This document shows, in pieces, positions 22,309 through 29,217 of a stretch of DNA of 64,000 nt. How positions within the stretch are numbered: position 1 is the stretch's first letter; every line of letters starts with the position of its first letter. The notes under the pieces are model-generated. The model was not told the origin of the DNA, ran no database searches, and saw nothing but the letters and a program-made list of their open reading frames with translations. The translations under genes were made by a program, and so were the position numbers. Origin of the DNA: Klebsiella oxytoca (lineage in GTDB: Bacteria; Pseudomonadota; Gammaproteobacteria; Enterobacterales; Enterobacteriaceae); the NCBI RefSeq assembly GCF_009707385.1, contig NZ_CP046115.1, forward strand, positions 2,356,001 to 2,420,000. The letters are read 5' to 3'.

Positions 22309-23496
22309 TTGCTTACCGACACAAAACTTAGAAAATCTCTTGGCAAAAAAAGAGACAAAATTGAGGTCATTTCAGACGCTCACGGCTTGAATGTCAGGTT
22401 GTCTACTTCCGGCAGTATAACATTCTTTTATCGTTACAGATGGAACGGGAAAGCCGTTCAGCTGACGATTGGCGATTATCCAACCATATCATTATCTCAG
22501 GCCCGAGAGCGCCGGCAGCAGTTCAGGGCGTGGTTGACGGAAGGACTGGATCCGAGACGGAAAACAGTGCTGGAGAAACAGAAAAAAACAGAAGCACTGA
22601 CAGTTAAAGAAGCGTTCGACTACTGGGAAAAGTATTACTGCATTCCAGAAGGACTGGTCAAAATAAAAGTTAATCGCCGGGACTTTAATAATCATATCGC
22701 TCCTGTGCTCGGTGACATGATTGTTGACCAGACAACGAAAGCACACTGGCTAAGCCTTTTTGATGATATGGGAAGAAGGGTGGTTACCGGTCAGATGCTG
22801 GGTTTAATGCAGCGTACATTCCGTTTCTGCTCCAACAGAGGAGTTATTAACGTAAACCCCATAGAAAGCTTAAGGCGTTCTGACGTTGGGCTTACTGCTG
22901 CGGTTAAAGATCGCTGGTTAAGTGACGAAGAAATCAAAACGGTCTGGAATACGCTGCCGGAAATGAAGTACAGGCAGCAGCTGATTATGAAGTTTCTTAT
23001 CCTGACCGGTTGCCGGAGTACTGAGATAAGAACAGCTAAATGGGAATGGTTTGATTTCCAGGAGGGAACCTGGACTATTCCAGCAAGTGATTACAAAACC
23101 GGTAAGTCAGTAAGGCGGGCGCTACCTGAAGCGGTGGTCAACATGATGAAGACAGAAAAGGAAACATCCGTCTCAAATCATGTTGTGACACTGTCACGAT
23201 ACAAAGGGCCAGAAGACGATCGTCCTCCGCAGCAACCCAACGTTGCCTTGTTCTCGGCTCAAATCATAGCCAAAACGGGAATGAAAACGTGGTCGCTTCA
23301 CGACCTTAGAAGAACAATAGCAACGCGCCTTTCTGAATTAGGCGCGCCGCCACATGTGATTGAGAAATTGCTTGGTCATCATATGTCTGGGGTCATGGCG
23401 CGGTATAACCTGCATGACTATCTGGATGAACAGCGGCATTGGCTTGCGGTATGGCAGACTCATCTTGAAAAGCTGATTGGTCAGCCTCTGGTTTGA
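22309..23496 (+). CDS. int: P4-type tyrosine integrase
   Basis: This phage integrase has an N-terminal arm-binding domain of the DUF4102 type (residues about 1-85, with DAHGLNVRL and RWNGKAVQLTIGDYP) and a C-terminal catalytic domain. Visible catalytic residues are Arg in TGCRSTEI, the H-x-x-R box HDLRRTIATRL, LLGHH, and the nucleophile Tyr in MARYNLHDY. Start choice: TTG at 22309 has a CCGGAG site 8 bases upstream and gives the usual LTDTKLR beginning; GTG 22300 and ATG 22243 are also in frame. It lies next to the left core and is divergent from sapC. P4-type integrases usually use tRNA genes, so this protein-coding target is notable. Confidence 0.93.
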   Translation: MLTDTKLRKSLGKKRDKIEVISDAHGLNVRLSTSGSITFFYRYRWNGKAVQLTIGDYPTISLSQARERRQQFRAWLTEGLDPRRKTVLEKQKKTEALTVKEAFDYWEKYYCIPEGLVKIKVNRRDFNNHIAPVLGDMIVDQTTKAHWLSLFDDMGRRVVTGQMLGLMQRTFRFCSNRGVINVNPIESLRRSDVGLTAAVKDRWLSDEEIKTVWNTLPEMKYRQQLIMKFLILTGCRSTEIRTAKWEWFDFQEGTWTIPASDYKTGKSVRRALPEAVVNMMKTEKETSVSNHVVTLSRYKGPEDDRPPQQPNVALFSAQIIAKTGMKTWSLHDLRRTIATRLSELGAPPHVIEKLLGHHMSGVMARYNLHDYLDEQRHWLAVWQTHLEKLIGQPLV

Positions 23497-23707
23497 TACC
23501 CACGTTATCTTCCCAGGCCAGAAGGTCTGAAAGTCTCCACCTCTTAGGACTGCCGTTTATTTTCGGCTTGGGGAATGGCTGAGAAAAGTAGGCCGGCATC
23601 CGGGAGAGGGTACTCCAGAAATACAGCGTGCTGCGTGAAATTTTGTACCTGGACAAAACGTCATCGGTTATCAATATCTCATCTTTAAAATGCGAGGTGT
23701 TATTCAT
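23393..23707 (-). CDS. AlpA-like DNA-binding protein, putative excisionase
   Basis: The 104-residue product has an AlpA/MerR-type helix-turn-helix: ILITDDVLSRYKISRSTLYFW followed by FPKPKINGSPKRWRLSDLLAW (the FP..K....R.W...D...W pattern of phage regulators). Such proteins act as excisionases or activators of int. It runs against int and overlaps its 3' end by 104 bases, so their transcripts are partly antisense. The last ~35 residues after the HTH domain have no recognised motif. Confidence 0.75.
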   Translation of the reverse strand: MNNTSHFKDEILITDDVLSRYKISRSTLYFWSTLSRMPAYFSQPFPKPKINGSPKRWRLSDLLAWEDNVGIKPEADQSAFQDESAIPQANAAVHPDSHAGYTAP

Positions 23708-23716
23708 AAAAAACCT

Positions 23717-23956
23717 TTAATTAGATTGTCCTGGCAGATGCTGCAGCCTGCGTGCGCAGTTCATTGCTGTGGCCACATAACTGCATTTTCTGTTTACTAC
23801 CTCAACCGTAATCTTTGAGCCATTAACCTCAATGGTGTAGGTCCGCTTTGTCTTCTGACGTCCATAATCGCCGTATAGCTCAACGTGCTTCGCCAGTGCC
23901 GTTTCGCAGGCCTGGCGTCCGAGAGGAGATTGCTTGCTTCGGTTTATTAGTCGCAT
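23717..23956 (-). CDS. DUF4060-family phage protein
   Basis: The 79-residue protein resembles the small DUF4060 family found next to integrase genes in enterobacterial lambdoid phages: MRLINRSK start, LYGDYGRQKTKRTY, and IEVNGSKITVEVVNR. The function is unknown. An ATG two codons earlier is in frame, but AGGA lies 7 bases upstream of 23956, which fixes this start. It is followed after 9 bases by the AlpA-like gene on the same strand. Confidence 0.65.
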   Translation of the reverse strand: MRLINRSKQSPLGRQACETALAKHVELYGDYGRQKTKRTYTIEVNGSKITVEVVNRKCSYVATAMNCARRLQHLPGQSN

Positions 23957-23995
23957 AAACATTCCTTAATCGGGAGGGCACCCCTCCCAATCTGG

Positions 23996-24271
23996 TTAGC
24001 CCACGTATTCCGGTTTCATGTCGTCAAGGGTGATGCGGAACTGGTCATACAGTTCATCACCAAGATGGCGGCGCGATGAGGTCAATGTGCTTTCAGCCTT
24101 CGTGAATAAAACTTCGGCTTCTGGATCCCCAGGGTTAGGAAGAGAATTTATTGCGGCCTCAACTTTGTTCTTCGCATCAACCATGAAGTAGCGCTGCACG
24201 GCTTTACCTTTCAGTTCGGTGAAGAGAACAGTACTGGATGGTAACCGGACTGTATACCGATATGCGCGCAA
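23996..24271 (-). CDS. Phage protein of unknown function, possibly N-terminally truncated
   Basis: The 91-residue frame is acidic in its second half and ends DELYDQFRITLDDMKPEYVG. I do not recognise a family. It precedes the DUF4060 gene by 39 bases on the same strand. Its first 34 bases overlap head-on with the next plus-strand frame, and no ribosome-binding site is visible, so the beginning may be a deletion junction rather than a native start. Confidence 0.5.
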   Translation of the reverse strand: MRAYRYTVRLPSSTVLFTELKGKAVQRYFMVDAKNKVEAAINSLPNPGDPEAEVLFTKAESTLTSSRRHLGDELYDQFRITLDDMKPEYVG

Positions 24272-24480
24272 ACGGCCTCAGCGATTCAGAGCTACGTCGT
24301 AAAGCATCGGGTGAGCTGTTGCGTATGGTTCGTCGCTTGAACGCTGGAGAAACGATTCCAGAACCGGTTAAGCAGATCCCAAAACTCGGCGGACGTCCGC
24401 TGAGTAACGAGCAGGGATTAAACAAAATCGCGGAGATCCGCGCGAAGTTCGGTCTGGGGAGAGGACGGAATCATGGCTAA
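24238..24480 (+). CDS. Small phage protein of unknown function
   Basis: An 80-residue frame with a basic, helical middle (SELRRKASGELLRMVRRLNAG) and a conserved-looking tail (PKLGGRPLSNEQGLNKI). No family is recognised with confidence. Its stop overlaps the next gene's ATG (ATGGCTAA), so it and the 24473 gene are probably co-translated. The N-terminal eight codons coincide with the truncated minus-strand frame, so ATG 24262 may be the better start. Confidence 0.5.
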   Translation: MVTGLYTDMRANGLSDSELRRKASGELLRMVRRLNAGETIPEPVKQIPKLGGRPLSNEQGLNKIAEIRAKFGLGRGRNHG

Positions 24481-24754
24481 CAAATCACGTGAACAAAAGC
24501 AGGCCTGCGTCCAGGCGATTATCGAACTAACCCGCGAGAAAGGGCGCCTGACGGTGAAAGAAGCTTGTGCAGAACTACGCATGTGCCGGGATACAGCTGG
24601 CCGGTATTTCCAGGCTGCAGTCAGAACCGGGAAGGTCATTCGCTACGGGCGTCTTGGTTTGTTCCGCGACCTGCGGGCGACCATTGATTTTGACCTTCAG
24701 AGATTCAGTCATCGGAAAAATCCTCAGCACAACGAAGGAATGGGTGAGGGCTAA
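24473..24754 (+). CDS. Winged-helix phage protein (DUF977-like)
   Basis: The 93-residue protein has a helix-turn-helix-like core: REKGRLTVKEACAELRMCRD, followed by TAGRYFQAAVRTGKVIRYGRLGLF, the layout of DUF977-type winged-helix proteins in phage early regions. It is probably a DNA-binding regulator, but the target is unknown. A GAGAGGAC ribosome-binding site precedes the ATG, and it is coupled to the preceding frame. Confidence 0.6.
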   Translation: MANKSREQKQACVQAIIELTREKGRLTVKEACAELRMCRDTAGRYFQAAVRTGKVIRYGRLGLFRDLRATIDFDLQRFSHRKNPQHNEGMGEG

Positions 24755-24757
24755 CAA

Positions 24758-24910
24758 ATGACCAGCAAATTAATCAGAGAGCGCATTGAGCTAATCGCTA
24801 ACTTTCATCGTGCAATGACACTGCCGCCGTCTCATGCTGAAATTGAAGAATTGGCGCGCATGGCGCTGGCCGCAATGGACGACGCCTATGACTTAAGGCT
24901 CTATTGCTGA
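24758..24910 (+). CDS. 50-residue phage protein
   Basis: This short frame (MTSKLIRERIELIANFHRAM and onward to DLRLYC) starts 3 bases after the previous stop and is mostly helical and charged. It resembles short ead/ea-type phage proteins in composition, but I do not recognise a family. A GGTGAGGG motif upstream can serve as ribosome-binding site. Confidence 0.55.
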   Translation: MTSKLIRERIELIANFHRAMTLPPSHAEIEELARMALAAMDDAYDLRLYC

Positions 24911-25217
24911 GGCATTGGTGAGGGCTAATTTACCTGAATTATGTCAAAAGAAGGATGTAGCCGCCTGATGTATTATAAAGCTGAGAATGCGACTGTGTTT
25001 GAAATTATCGTTTGAAATTATTGAATTAAATTCGCGTGGTGCGCTAATTAATATGTGTTTTAGTTTAAATGATTTGGAAAGTTCTCAATTTGAAAATAGT
25101 TGAATCTTTACTCCATTAAAGCTGCTATTGTCTTCTGCAAAATGGAACCATCAAGTACCGGAGTCTTCTGTTACTTGATTTTTAAGTCTTTTACATAGGG
25201 ATGACTGAGGATTTATC
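24911..25217. other. Non-coding AT-rich gap with hairpin
   Basis: The 307 bases are AT-rich and contain no credible gene. A hairpin at 25150-25179 (8-bp stem, 25150-25157 with 25172-25179, followed by TTTTTAAG) can terminate plus-strand transcripts. The same hairpin lies just upstream of the 25218 gene. Confidence 0.5.
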
Positions 25218-25511
25218 ATGGCAAATGATTCACGAGGAAATGAGGTGGTTTTCAACCGTGCATATCTAAACTTGTGCTCTGAGAACAAGAAATTAAGTCC
25301 GTTGGTTATAGTGAAGAAAATTAAAGAGCACAATATTGTTGAATGTTTTTCTTTTGGTCTTAAGGGGGCGATAGATATTGAGTCAAAATGCCTTTTTTTG
25401 CGTTATAAATATCCGTGGCCAGATTTTGAAATTGAACTGGTTAGAAAAAAAGGAGGTGATTATGAGTTCATGCTCTTTCATAATGATTTTCTTAAGGGTA
25501 TTGACAATTAA
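25218..25511 (+). CDS. Phage hypothetical protein
   Basis: This 97-residue protein is unrecognised. It is AT-rich in codon use, rich in aromatic and charged residues, and without membrane segments. A GAGG motif 8 bases before the ATG supports the start. It stands alone, with terminators on both sides, which suggests an independently expressed accessory (moron-like) gene. Confidence 0.55.
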   Translation: MANDSRGNEVVFNRAYLNLCSENKKLSPLVIVKKIKEHNIVECFSFGLKGAIDIESKCLFLRYKYPWPDFEIELVRKKGGDYEFMLFHNDFLKGIDN

Positions 25512-25890
25512 GACATTTATAATGATTTTTTAATAAAAATGGATTTTCCTAGACTATATGACTTAGGCATCTTTTTTCTTGAACTTGTCTATAGATAACA
25601 TTCAAAGAGTATGGCGCACTTGTCCGAGGCTTCTATCAAATAATTGTACTGTCAATCGCACTTACATTTGGCCTCCATGTATTTAAAAAAGTGTACTTCT
25701 AAATGACTCTTTTGAACTCACACGAGTTGATTGAATTTTGTTCATCGCGATTTATGCTCCTGCCCATATATAAAGCTCTTGTCTAAAAAGACTATAAAAT
25801 CAACCCGCTACGGCGGGTTTTCTTTTCTCATTACTGACAATAACTAACGATTTGTGCTCTTAAGTTATTGCTCATTCAGTGAGTTAGGTG
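25512..25890. other. Non-coding AT-rich gap ending in a terminator
   Basis: No gene is visible in these 379 bases. At 25802-25823 a 7-bp GC stem (AACCCGC with GCGGGTT) and a T-run form a plus-strand intrinsic terminator, which isolates the upstream genes from the SOS-controlled dinI-lysis block. Confidence 0.65.
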
Positions 25891-25910
25891 TACTGTGTAT
25901 TTATACAGTA
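25891..25910 (+). promoter_or_regulatory. LexA box upstream of dinI-like gene
   Basis: The sequence TACTGTGTATTTATACAGTA fits the SOS-box consensus CTGT-N8-ACAG perfectly, with extended TA ends. It sits 20 bases before the dinI-like start. The next seven genes lie on the same strand without an obvious terminator, so repression by LexA could reach the lysis cassette. Confidence 0.88.
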
Positions 25911-25930
25911 TTTTCGCAGGAAGGGAGACT

Positions 25931-26164
25931 ATGAGAATCGAAGTAACCATCGATAAGAACAAGAAGTTGCCTGAAGGTGCTTTAGCGGCGTTGCAGGAAG
26001 AACTGATGCGCAGAATTGATGAGAAGTATTGTGATTTCTCGCTGTCACTTCGCCGCGCCAGTATGGATGGTCTCAGCGTTCTTGGTGGTGATAAGGGCGA
26101 CGAAGAACGAATTGAGCAAATTCTGCCAGAAACCAAGGAAACGTCTGACGGCTGGTTTTATTGA
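25931..26164 (+). CDS. DinI-like family protein
   Basis: The 77-residue protein begins MRIEVTIDKNKKLPEGALAAL, the family start of DinI-like proteins, which bind RecA filaments and modulate SOS and UmuD/LexA processing. Length and the acidic C-terminal half fit. AAGGGAGA precedes the ATG, which is preferred over an upstream in-frame codon at 25895 that lies inside the LexA box. It is the first gene after the SOS box and is followed after 57 bases by a holin-like gene. Confidence 0.88.
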   Translation: MRIEVTIDKNKKLPEGALAALQEELMRRIDEKYCDFSLSLRRASMDGLSVLGGDKGDEERIEQILPETKETSDGWFY

Positions 26165-26221
26165 GTAAATTTATTTTGGTGGCGGCCTTTCTCTCAGAGC
26201 ATCGCGTTCGCGTTACCCTTG

Positions 26222-26548
26222 ATGCTGCTAACCGGTATTGATTATGGTGTTGTGTTCGGTGCGTTTGCTGGAGCGGTGTTTTATGTTGCCACAGCGGCAA
26301 ATGTGAGTCGTATTCGTTTGAGCGGTTACTTCCTAACTTCATTTATTGTTGGTGTTCTGGGGGCCGGTCTGGTGGGTTCGAAGCTTACAAGCTGGACAGG
26401 ATACCGCGAGCGACCGCTTGATGCCCTGGGAGCTGTATTAATCTCTGCTCTAATCATAAAAGTGCTCACTTTCCTGCATAGCCAGGACCTTAATAGCTTG
26501 TTCAATATGCTGACCCGATTTCGGGGAGGGGGGTCAAGTGGTAAATGA
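26222..26548 (+). CDS. Putative phage holin
   Basis: The 108-residue protein has three hydrophobic segments (about residues 8-27, 35-56 and 69-88) and a charged C-terminal tail ending RFRGGGSSGK, typical of a class I-like holin. It is followed by a second small membrane gene, an endolysin and spanins, which supports a role in lysis. A weak start signal is seen; ATG 26222 follows a TTG in frame at 26219. Its end overlaps the next start by 11 bases. Confidence 0.75.
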   Translation: MLLTGIDYGVVFGAFAGAVFYVATAANVSRIRLSGYFLTSFIVGVLGAGLVGSKLTSWTGYRERPLDALGAVLISALIIKVLTFLHSQDLNSLFNMLTRFRGGGSSGK

Positions 26549-26816
26549 TCATTCAGCGCTGGCTAATTCCATCATATGTGCCGTTATCGTGCTTGCCTTG
26601 ATGTTTTATCAGCGAGGGAACGCGCGCCACCGTCCTGGCATATCTGTGCTGGCTTATCTGATGGTGCTGGTTTATGCCAGCATCCCTTTTCGTTTCCTGT
26701 TTGGCCTTTACGAGTCATCAAATTGGCTTGTGGTGATGGCTAACATTCTTATCTGCGGCGCGGTTCTCTGGTTCAGGGGAAATGTTGCCCGCCTGATAGA
26801 TGCATTGAGGAACTGA
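26538..26816 (+). CDS. Second small phage membrane protein, holin or antiholin
   Basis: This 92-residue protein starts with GTG and has three membrane segments (about residues 9-24, 34-58 and 63-80). It overlaps the upstream holin gene by 11 bases and the endolysin start by one base (TGATG). In enterobacterial lysis cassettes such paired small membrane genes act as holin and antiholin; which is which cannot be told here. Confidence 0.72.
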   Translation: MVNDHSALANSIICAVIVLALMFYQRGNARHRPGISVLAYLMVLVYASIPFRFLFGLYESSNWLVVMANILICGAVLWFRGNVARLIDALRN

Positions 26817-27445
26817 TGAACCAATCACAATTTCAAAGGGCGGCTGGTATTAGCGCCGGATTAGCTGCGCGCTGGTTTCCGCACATTGATACTGCAATGA
26901 ACGAATTCAGAATCACTAGTCCTCTCGATCGAGCGATGTTCATAGCGCAGTGTGGACACGAAAGCACGTCATTTACCCAGTTGGTCGAAAGCTTTAACTA
27001 TAGTGTTGCCGGCTTGGCTGGTTTTGTGAAGGCAAAGCGCATCACTCAGGACCAGGCGAACACTTTAGGACGTAAAACTTACGAAAAAGTTGTACCGCTC
27101 GAACGTCAACGAGCGATCGCTAATCTGGTCTACAGCAATCGCTTTGGCAATCAGGCTGCAGGCGATGGCTGGAAGTTTCGCGGGCGTGGAATTATCGGGA
27201 TCACCTTCCTCGATAATTACATGAAGTGCGGTAATGCACTGAAACTGGATTTAGTCAGCAATCCTGAGTTACTGGAGAAGGATATTAACGCAGCCCGCAG
27301 CGCTGCCTGGTTTTACACCTCAAAAGGGTGTTTGAAATATCTAGGTGATTTAGGGCGCGTGACCCAGATTATCAACGGTGGACAGAACGGTATTGATGAT
27401 CGCCGTGCACGTTTCCTGAAAGCAAAATCGGTACTGGTGGGATGA
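26816..27445 (+). CDS. Glycoside hydrolase family 19 endolysin
   Basis: The 209-residue protein is a GH19 (chitinase class I-like) endolysin of the type used by phages to cut peptidoglycan. The catalytic glutamate is Glu49 in the CGHESTSF motif; further family marks are NLVYSNRFGN, GWKFRGRGIIGIT and the terminal NGGQNGIDDRRARF. There is no signal peptide, so release depends on the holin. It is coupled to the second holin gene and to the Rz gene (ATGA overlap). Confidence 0.93.
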   Translation: MNQSQFQRAAGISAGLAARWFPHIDTAMNEFRITSPLDRAMFIAQCGHESTSFTQLVESFNYSVAGLAGFVKAKRITQDQANTLGRKTYEKVVPLERQRAIANLVYSNRFGNQAAGDGWKFRGRGIIGITFLDNYMKCGNALKLDLVSNPELLEKDINAARSAAWFYTSKGCLKYLGDLGRVTQIINGGQNGIDDRRARFLKAKSVLVG

Positions 27446-27723
27446 TCATGGGAATAGAAGCTATCGCGGGGCTGGTGGCCATTCTGTTTGGTTTAATAGC
27501 TGGCGCTTTCGGTATTGGACATGCTCGCGGCACAAATAAAGCGGAGTCCAAAGCCAAACAACAGCGTACCGAAGAGCACGCCGCTGCCAGCATCGCCGCG
27601 GCAGAGCGAAAAGCTGAAGTAACAAAAGAGGCCCGCGATGTTGAAGAGAGCGTTAAACGTATGGGCAATGTCGATGTTGATCGCGAGCTGCGCGAACAAT
27701 TCACCCGCCCCGGTGGTGGTTGA
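27442..27723 (+). CDS. Rz-like inner-membrane spanin
   Basis: The 93-residue protein has an N-terminal membrane helix (EAIAGLVAILFGLIAGAFGIG) and then a long charged coiled-coil-like helix rich in Ala, Glu and Lys, the structure of an i-spanin. The 3' third overlaps the Rz1 reading frame in another phase, the classical Rz/Rz1 arrangement. ATG 27442 overlaps the endolysin stop; ATG 27448 is an alternative. Confidence 0.82.
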   Translation: MIMGIEAIAGLVAILFGLIAGAFGIGHARGTNKAESKAKQQRTEEHAAASIAAAERKAEVTKEARDVEESVKRMGNVDVDRELREQFTRPGGG

Positions 27724-27868
27724 TACCGCGTGCAGTTGGGTGCGGATCATCTACCTGACTGATCATGATATCGACGCGCTGGACATGCAGACGAAGCGAG
27801 ACATTCTGGCGCACAACAAATCAGTGCAGGCTAACTGCCCGCAACCAACCGAAAAGGCTACGAAATGA
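27638..27868 (+). CDS. Rz1-like outer-membrane spanin lipoprotein
   Basis: This 76-residue product starts inside the Rz gene in a different frame and has a lipoprotein signal peptide with lipobox IASC, the lipidated residue being Cys18, followed by a Pro-containing segment. That is the expected o-spanin. It extends 145 bases past the Rz stop, so only partly nested. Rz and Rz1 together disrupt the outer membrane in lysis. Confidence 0.8.
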   Translation: MLKRALNVWAMSMLIASCANNSPAPVVVDTACSWVRIIYLTDHDIDALDMQTKRDILAHNKSVQANCPQPTEKATK

Positions 27869-28137
27869 GCGAAGCTAAACCGCAGGACGGCAGTACCGTT
27901 AAGGGCTACCGCACATTAACCACGGGCGACATTGAGCGGATGAATCGCCTGAAAGATGTGAGTCGTCACTTTTGCAATCTTCTGGATACAGAGCACAATT
28001 CCACTATGGATGGAGTGGTTAAAGAAGAGTCCGAGCGTAATGAGGCGTTACGTTGCCTTGATATTGCTCGCACCAAAATGCAGGAAGCCTGTATGTGGGC
28101 GTGTCGAGCTGTAGCGCGCCCTGATGCTGATTGTTGA
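27865..28137 (+). CDS. Acb2/Tad1-like cyclic-nucleotide sponge candidate
   Basis: The 90-residue helical protein shows the pattern of the Acb2/Tad1 hairpin domain family: KGYRTLTTGDIERMNRLKD near the N-terminus and a C-terminal helix ARTKMQEACMWACRAVARP. Characterised members are phage proteins that bind cyclic oligonucleotide signals of CBASS (Acb2) or cyclic ADP-ribose signals of Thoeris (Tad1) and block abortive defence. The start overlaps the Rz1 stop (ATGA), so it is translated with the lysis genes. Assignment rests on motif pattern and length; ligand-binding residues were not verified. Confidence 0.65.
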   Translation: MSEAKPQDGSTVKGYRTLTTGDIERMNRLKDVSRHFCNLLDTEHNSTMDGVVKEESERNEALRCLDIARTKMQEACMWACRAVARPDADC

Positions 28138-28196
28138 GTGGTTTCGGTTACTGAAGCCTAAGAATGTACTTAAGCTTCAGAAAAGCAGTCAATCAG

Positions 28197-28367
28197 TTAC
28201 TTGATAGGTTTACTTTCTGAGGGAAGGAAAATATTTCCGCAGTATGGGCAGATCAATGTTATATCGTTTTTAATTCTCGACAGGCTATATGTGGACTGGC
28301 GAGAGCAGTGAGGACAGGTGCTTTTTACAGGCCTGAGTGTACGTATCTTGTCTTTGAGTATAGACAT
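28197..28367 (-). CDS. YnfU-like small zinc-ribbon protein
   Basis: The 56-residue protein was found by reading the minus strand. It has two CPxC pairs, CPHC at residues 18-21 and CPYC at 43-46, ending in GNIFLPSES, the layout of the YnfU family of small zinc-binding proteins found on Qin-type prophages in E. coli. The function is unknown. It converges on the lysis operon, and a GAGGAT-like site precedes the ATG. Confidence 0.72.
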   Translation of the reverse strand: MSILKDKIRTLRPVKSTCPHCSRQSTYSLSRIKNDITLICPYCGNIFLPSESKPIK

Positions 28368-28810
28368 GGTTTTTATCCTCGTGAGTGATTGCTAACCATA
28401 CACCACAGGACAGTAAATAGCTCACTTTTTAACCTTTATTTTTTTGTGACTATTTTTGTTTATACGGAAGATGGCAACGAAAGATTAAAGCTAATTTCGT
28501 CAGAGCAAGGCCATCGCACCTGTTCGATGGCGAGTGAATCGCTTAATGTTTTTTTAAAGATTTTAATTGTGTAAGCGTGATAACCCCTTGCAGGACAATC
28601 ATCTGTCTGGCCAGACTAATTGAATAGTAATTATCGATTAACAAGAAGAACTGCCAATATTGCGTGGTTGCTGGTATGAAAAAAAATGAAACACACTACT
28701 CTCATTGCACCTCCGTCCCAACACCAGTCTGTCGGAGGTCAGTTACTCATTTAGATACATCTCTCCCGGTGGCTCCTGAGAGTTTATTTAATCGATAACT
28801 GTGCACGACA

Positions 28811-28837
28811 AAAGGCCGCATCTCTTTTGCGGCCTTT
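28811..28837 (+). terminator. Rho-independent terminator after the lysis block
   Basis: The stem 28811-28820 pairs with 28828-28837 (10 bp, GC-rich core GGCCGC), the loop is T-rich and a short T-run follows. Confidence 0.8.
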
Positions 28838-29004
28838 TTCATAGCCATCACACAGGCCGCTATTCGTGTAGGGTACAGCAAGAAAACCGCCGAACAGAGT
28901 GATTATTAGCTTCCTTCGGGCATCCAAAAGACGGTAATTGCTGGTGGTGTAGTGCTGGTCAGTATCGTTGATACAGTAATGCCGGACAGCGTAAAGAAAG
29001 ACAG

Positions 29005-29034
29005 ATAAAAAAATCCCGCCAATTTTGAGCGGGA
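29005..29034 (-). terminator. Minus-strand intrinsic terminator
   Basis: An AT-capped TCCCGC/GCGGGA stem (29014-29019 with 29029-29034) is followed on the minus strand by a run of seven T. It implies that something is transcribed leftward from beyond 29040. Confidence 0.75.
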
Positions 29035-29217
29035 ATGATGTTAATGATTATATGAAGATATGGATAGTACTACGTTAGTGCGTGCACCGAATCCGAAAAC
29101 GAAGAGGTAAATCATGATTTTCTGTGTCGATAGAGGCTTCAGAAACCAGTGCATGCTAACTATCCAAGGGAACCTATCAATAATGAGTAAGCTCATGATG
29201 GTCGATTAACGGATCAT

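Larger units (their letters stand above)
28368..29217. other. Largely non-coding stretch with two terminators and one tiny open frame
   Basis: Across 850 bases I see only regulatory or remnant DNA. A plus-strand terminator lies at 28811-28837 (10-bp stem with T-run). A minus-strand terminator lies at 29005-29034 (8-bp stem followed on the minus strand by seven T). Directly upstream of the second is a 37-codon minus-strand frame (29041-29154). The region sits where the packaging and structural genes of a lambdoid phage would be and may be the scar of their loss. Confidence 0.5.

Noticed and set aside
28389..28574. 61-codon frame beside the zinc-ribbon gene
   Set aside because: TTG start without a ribosome-binding site and low-complexity content; treated as non-coding.
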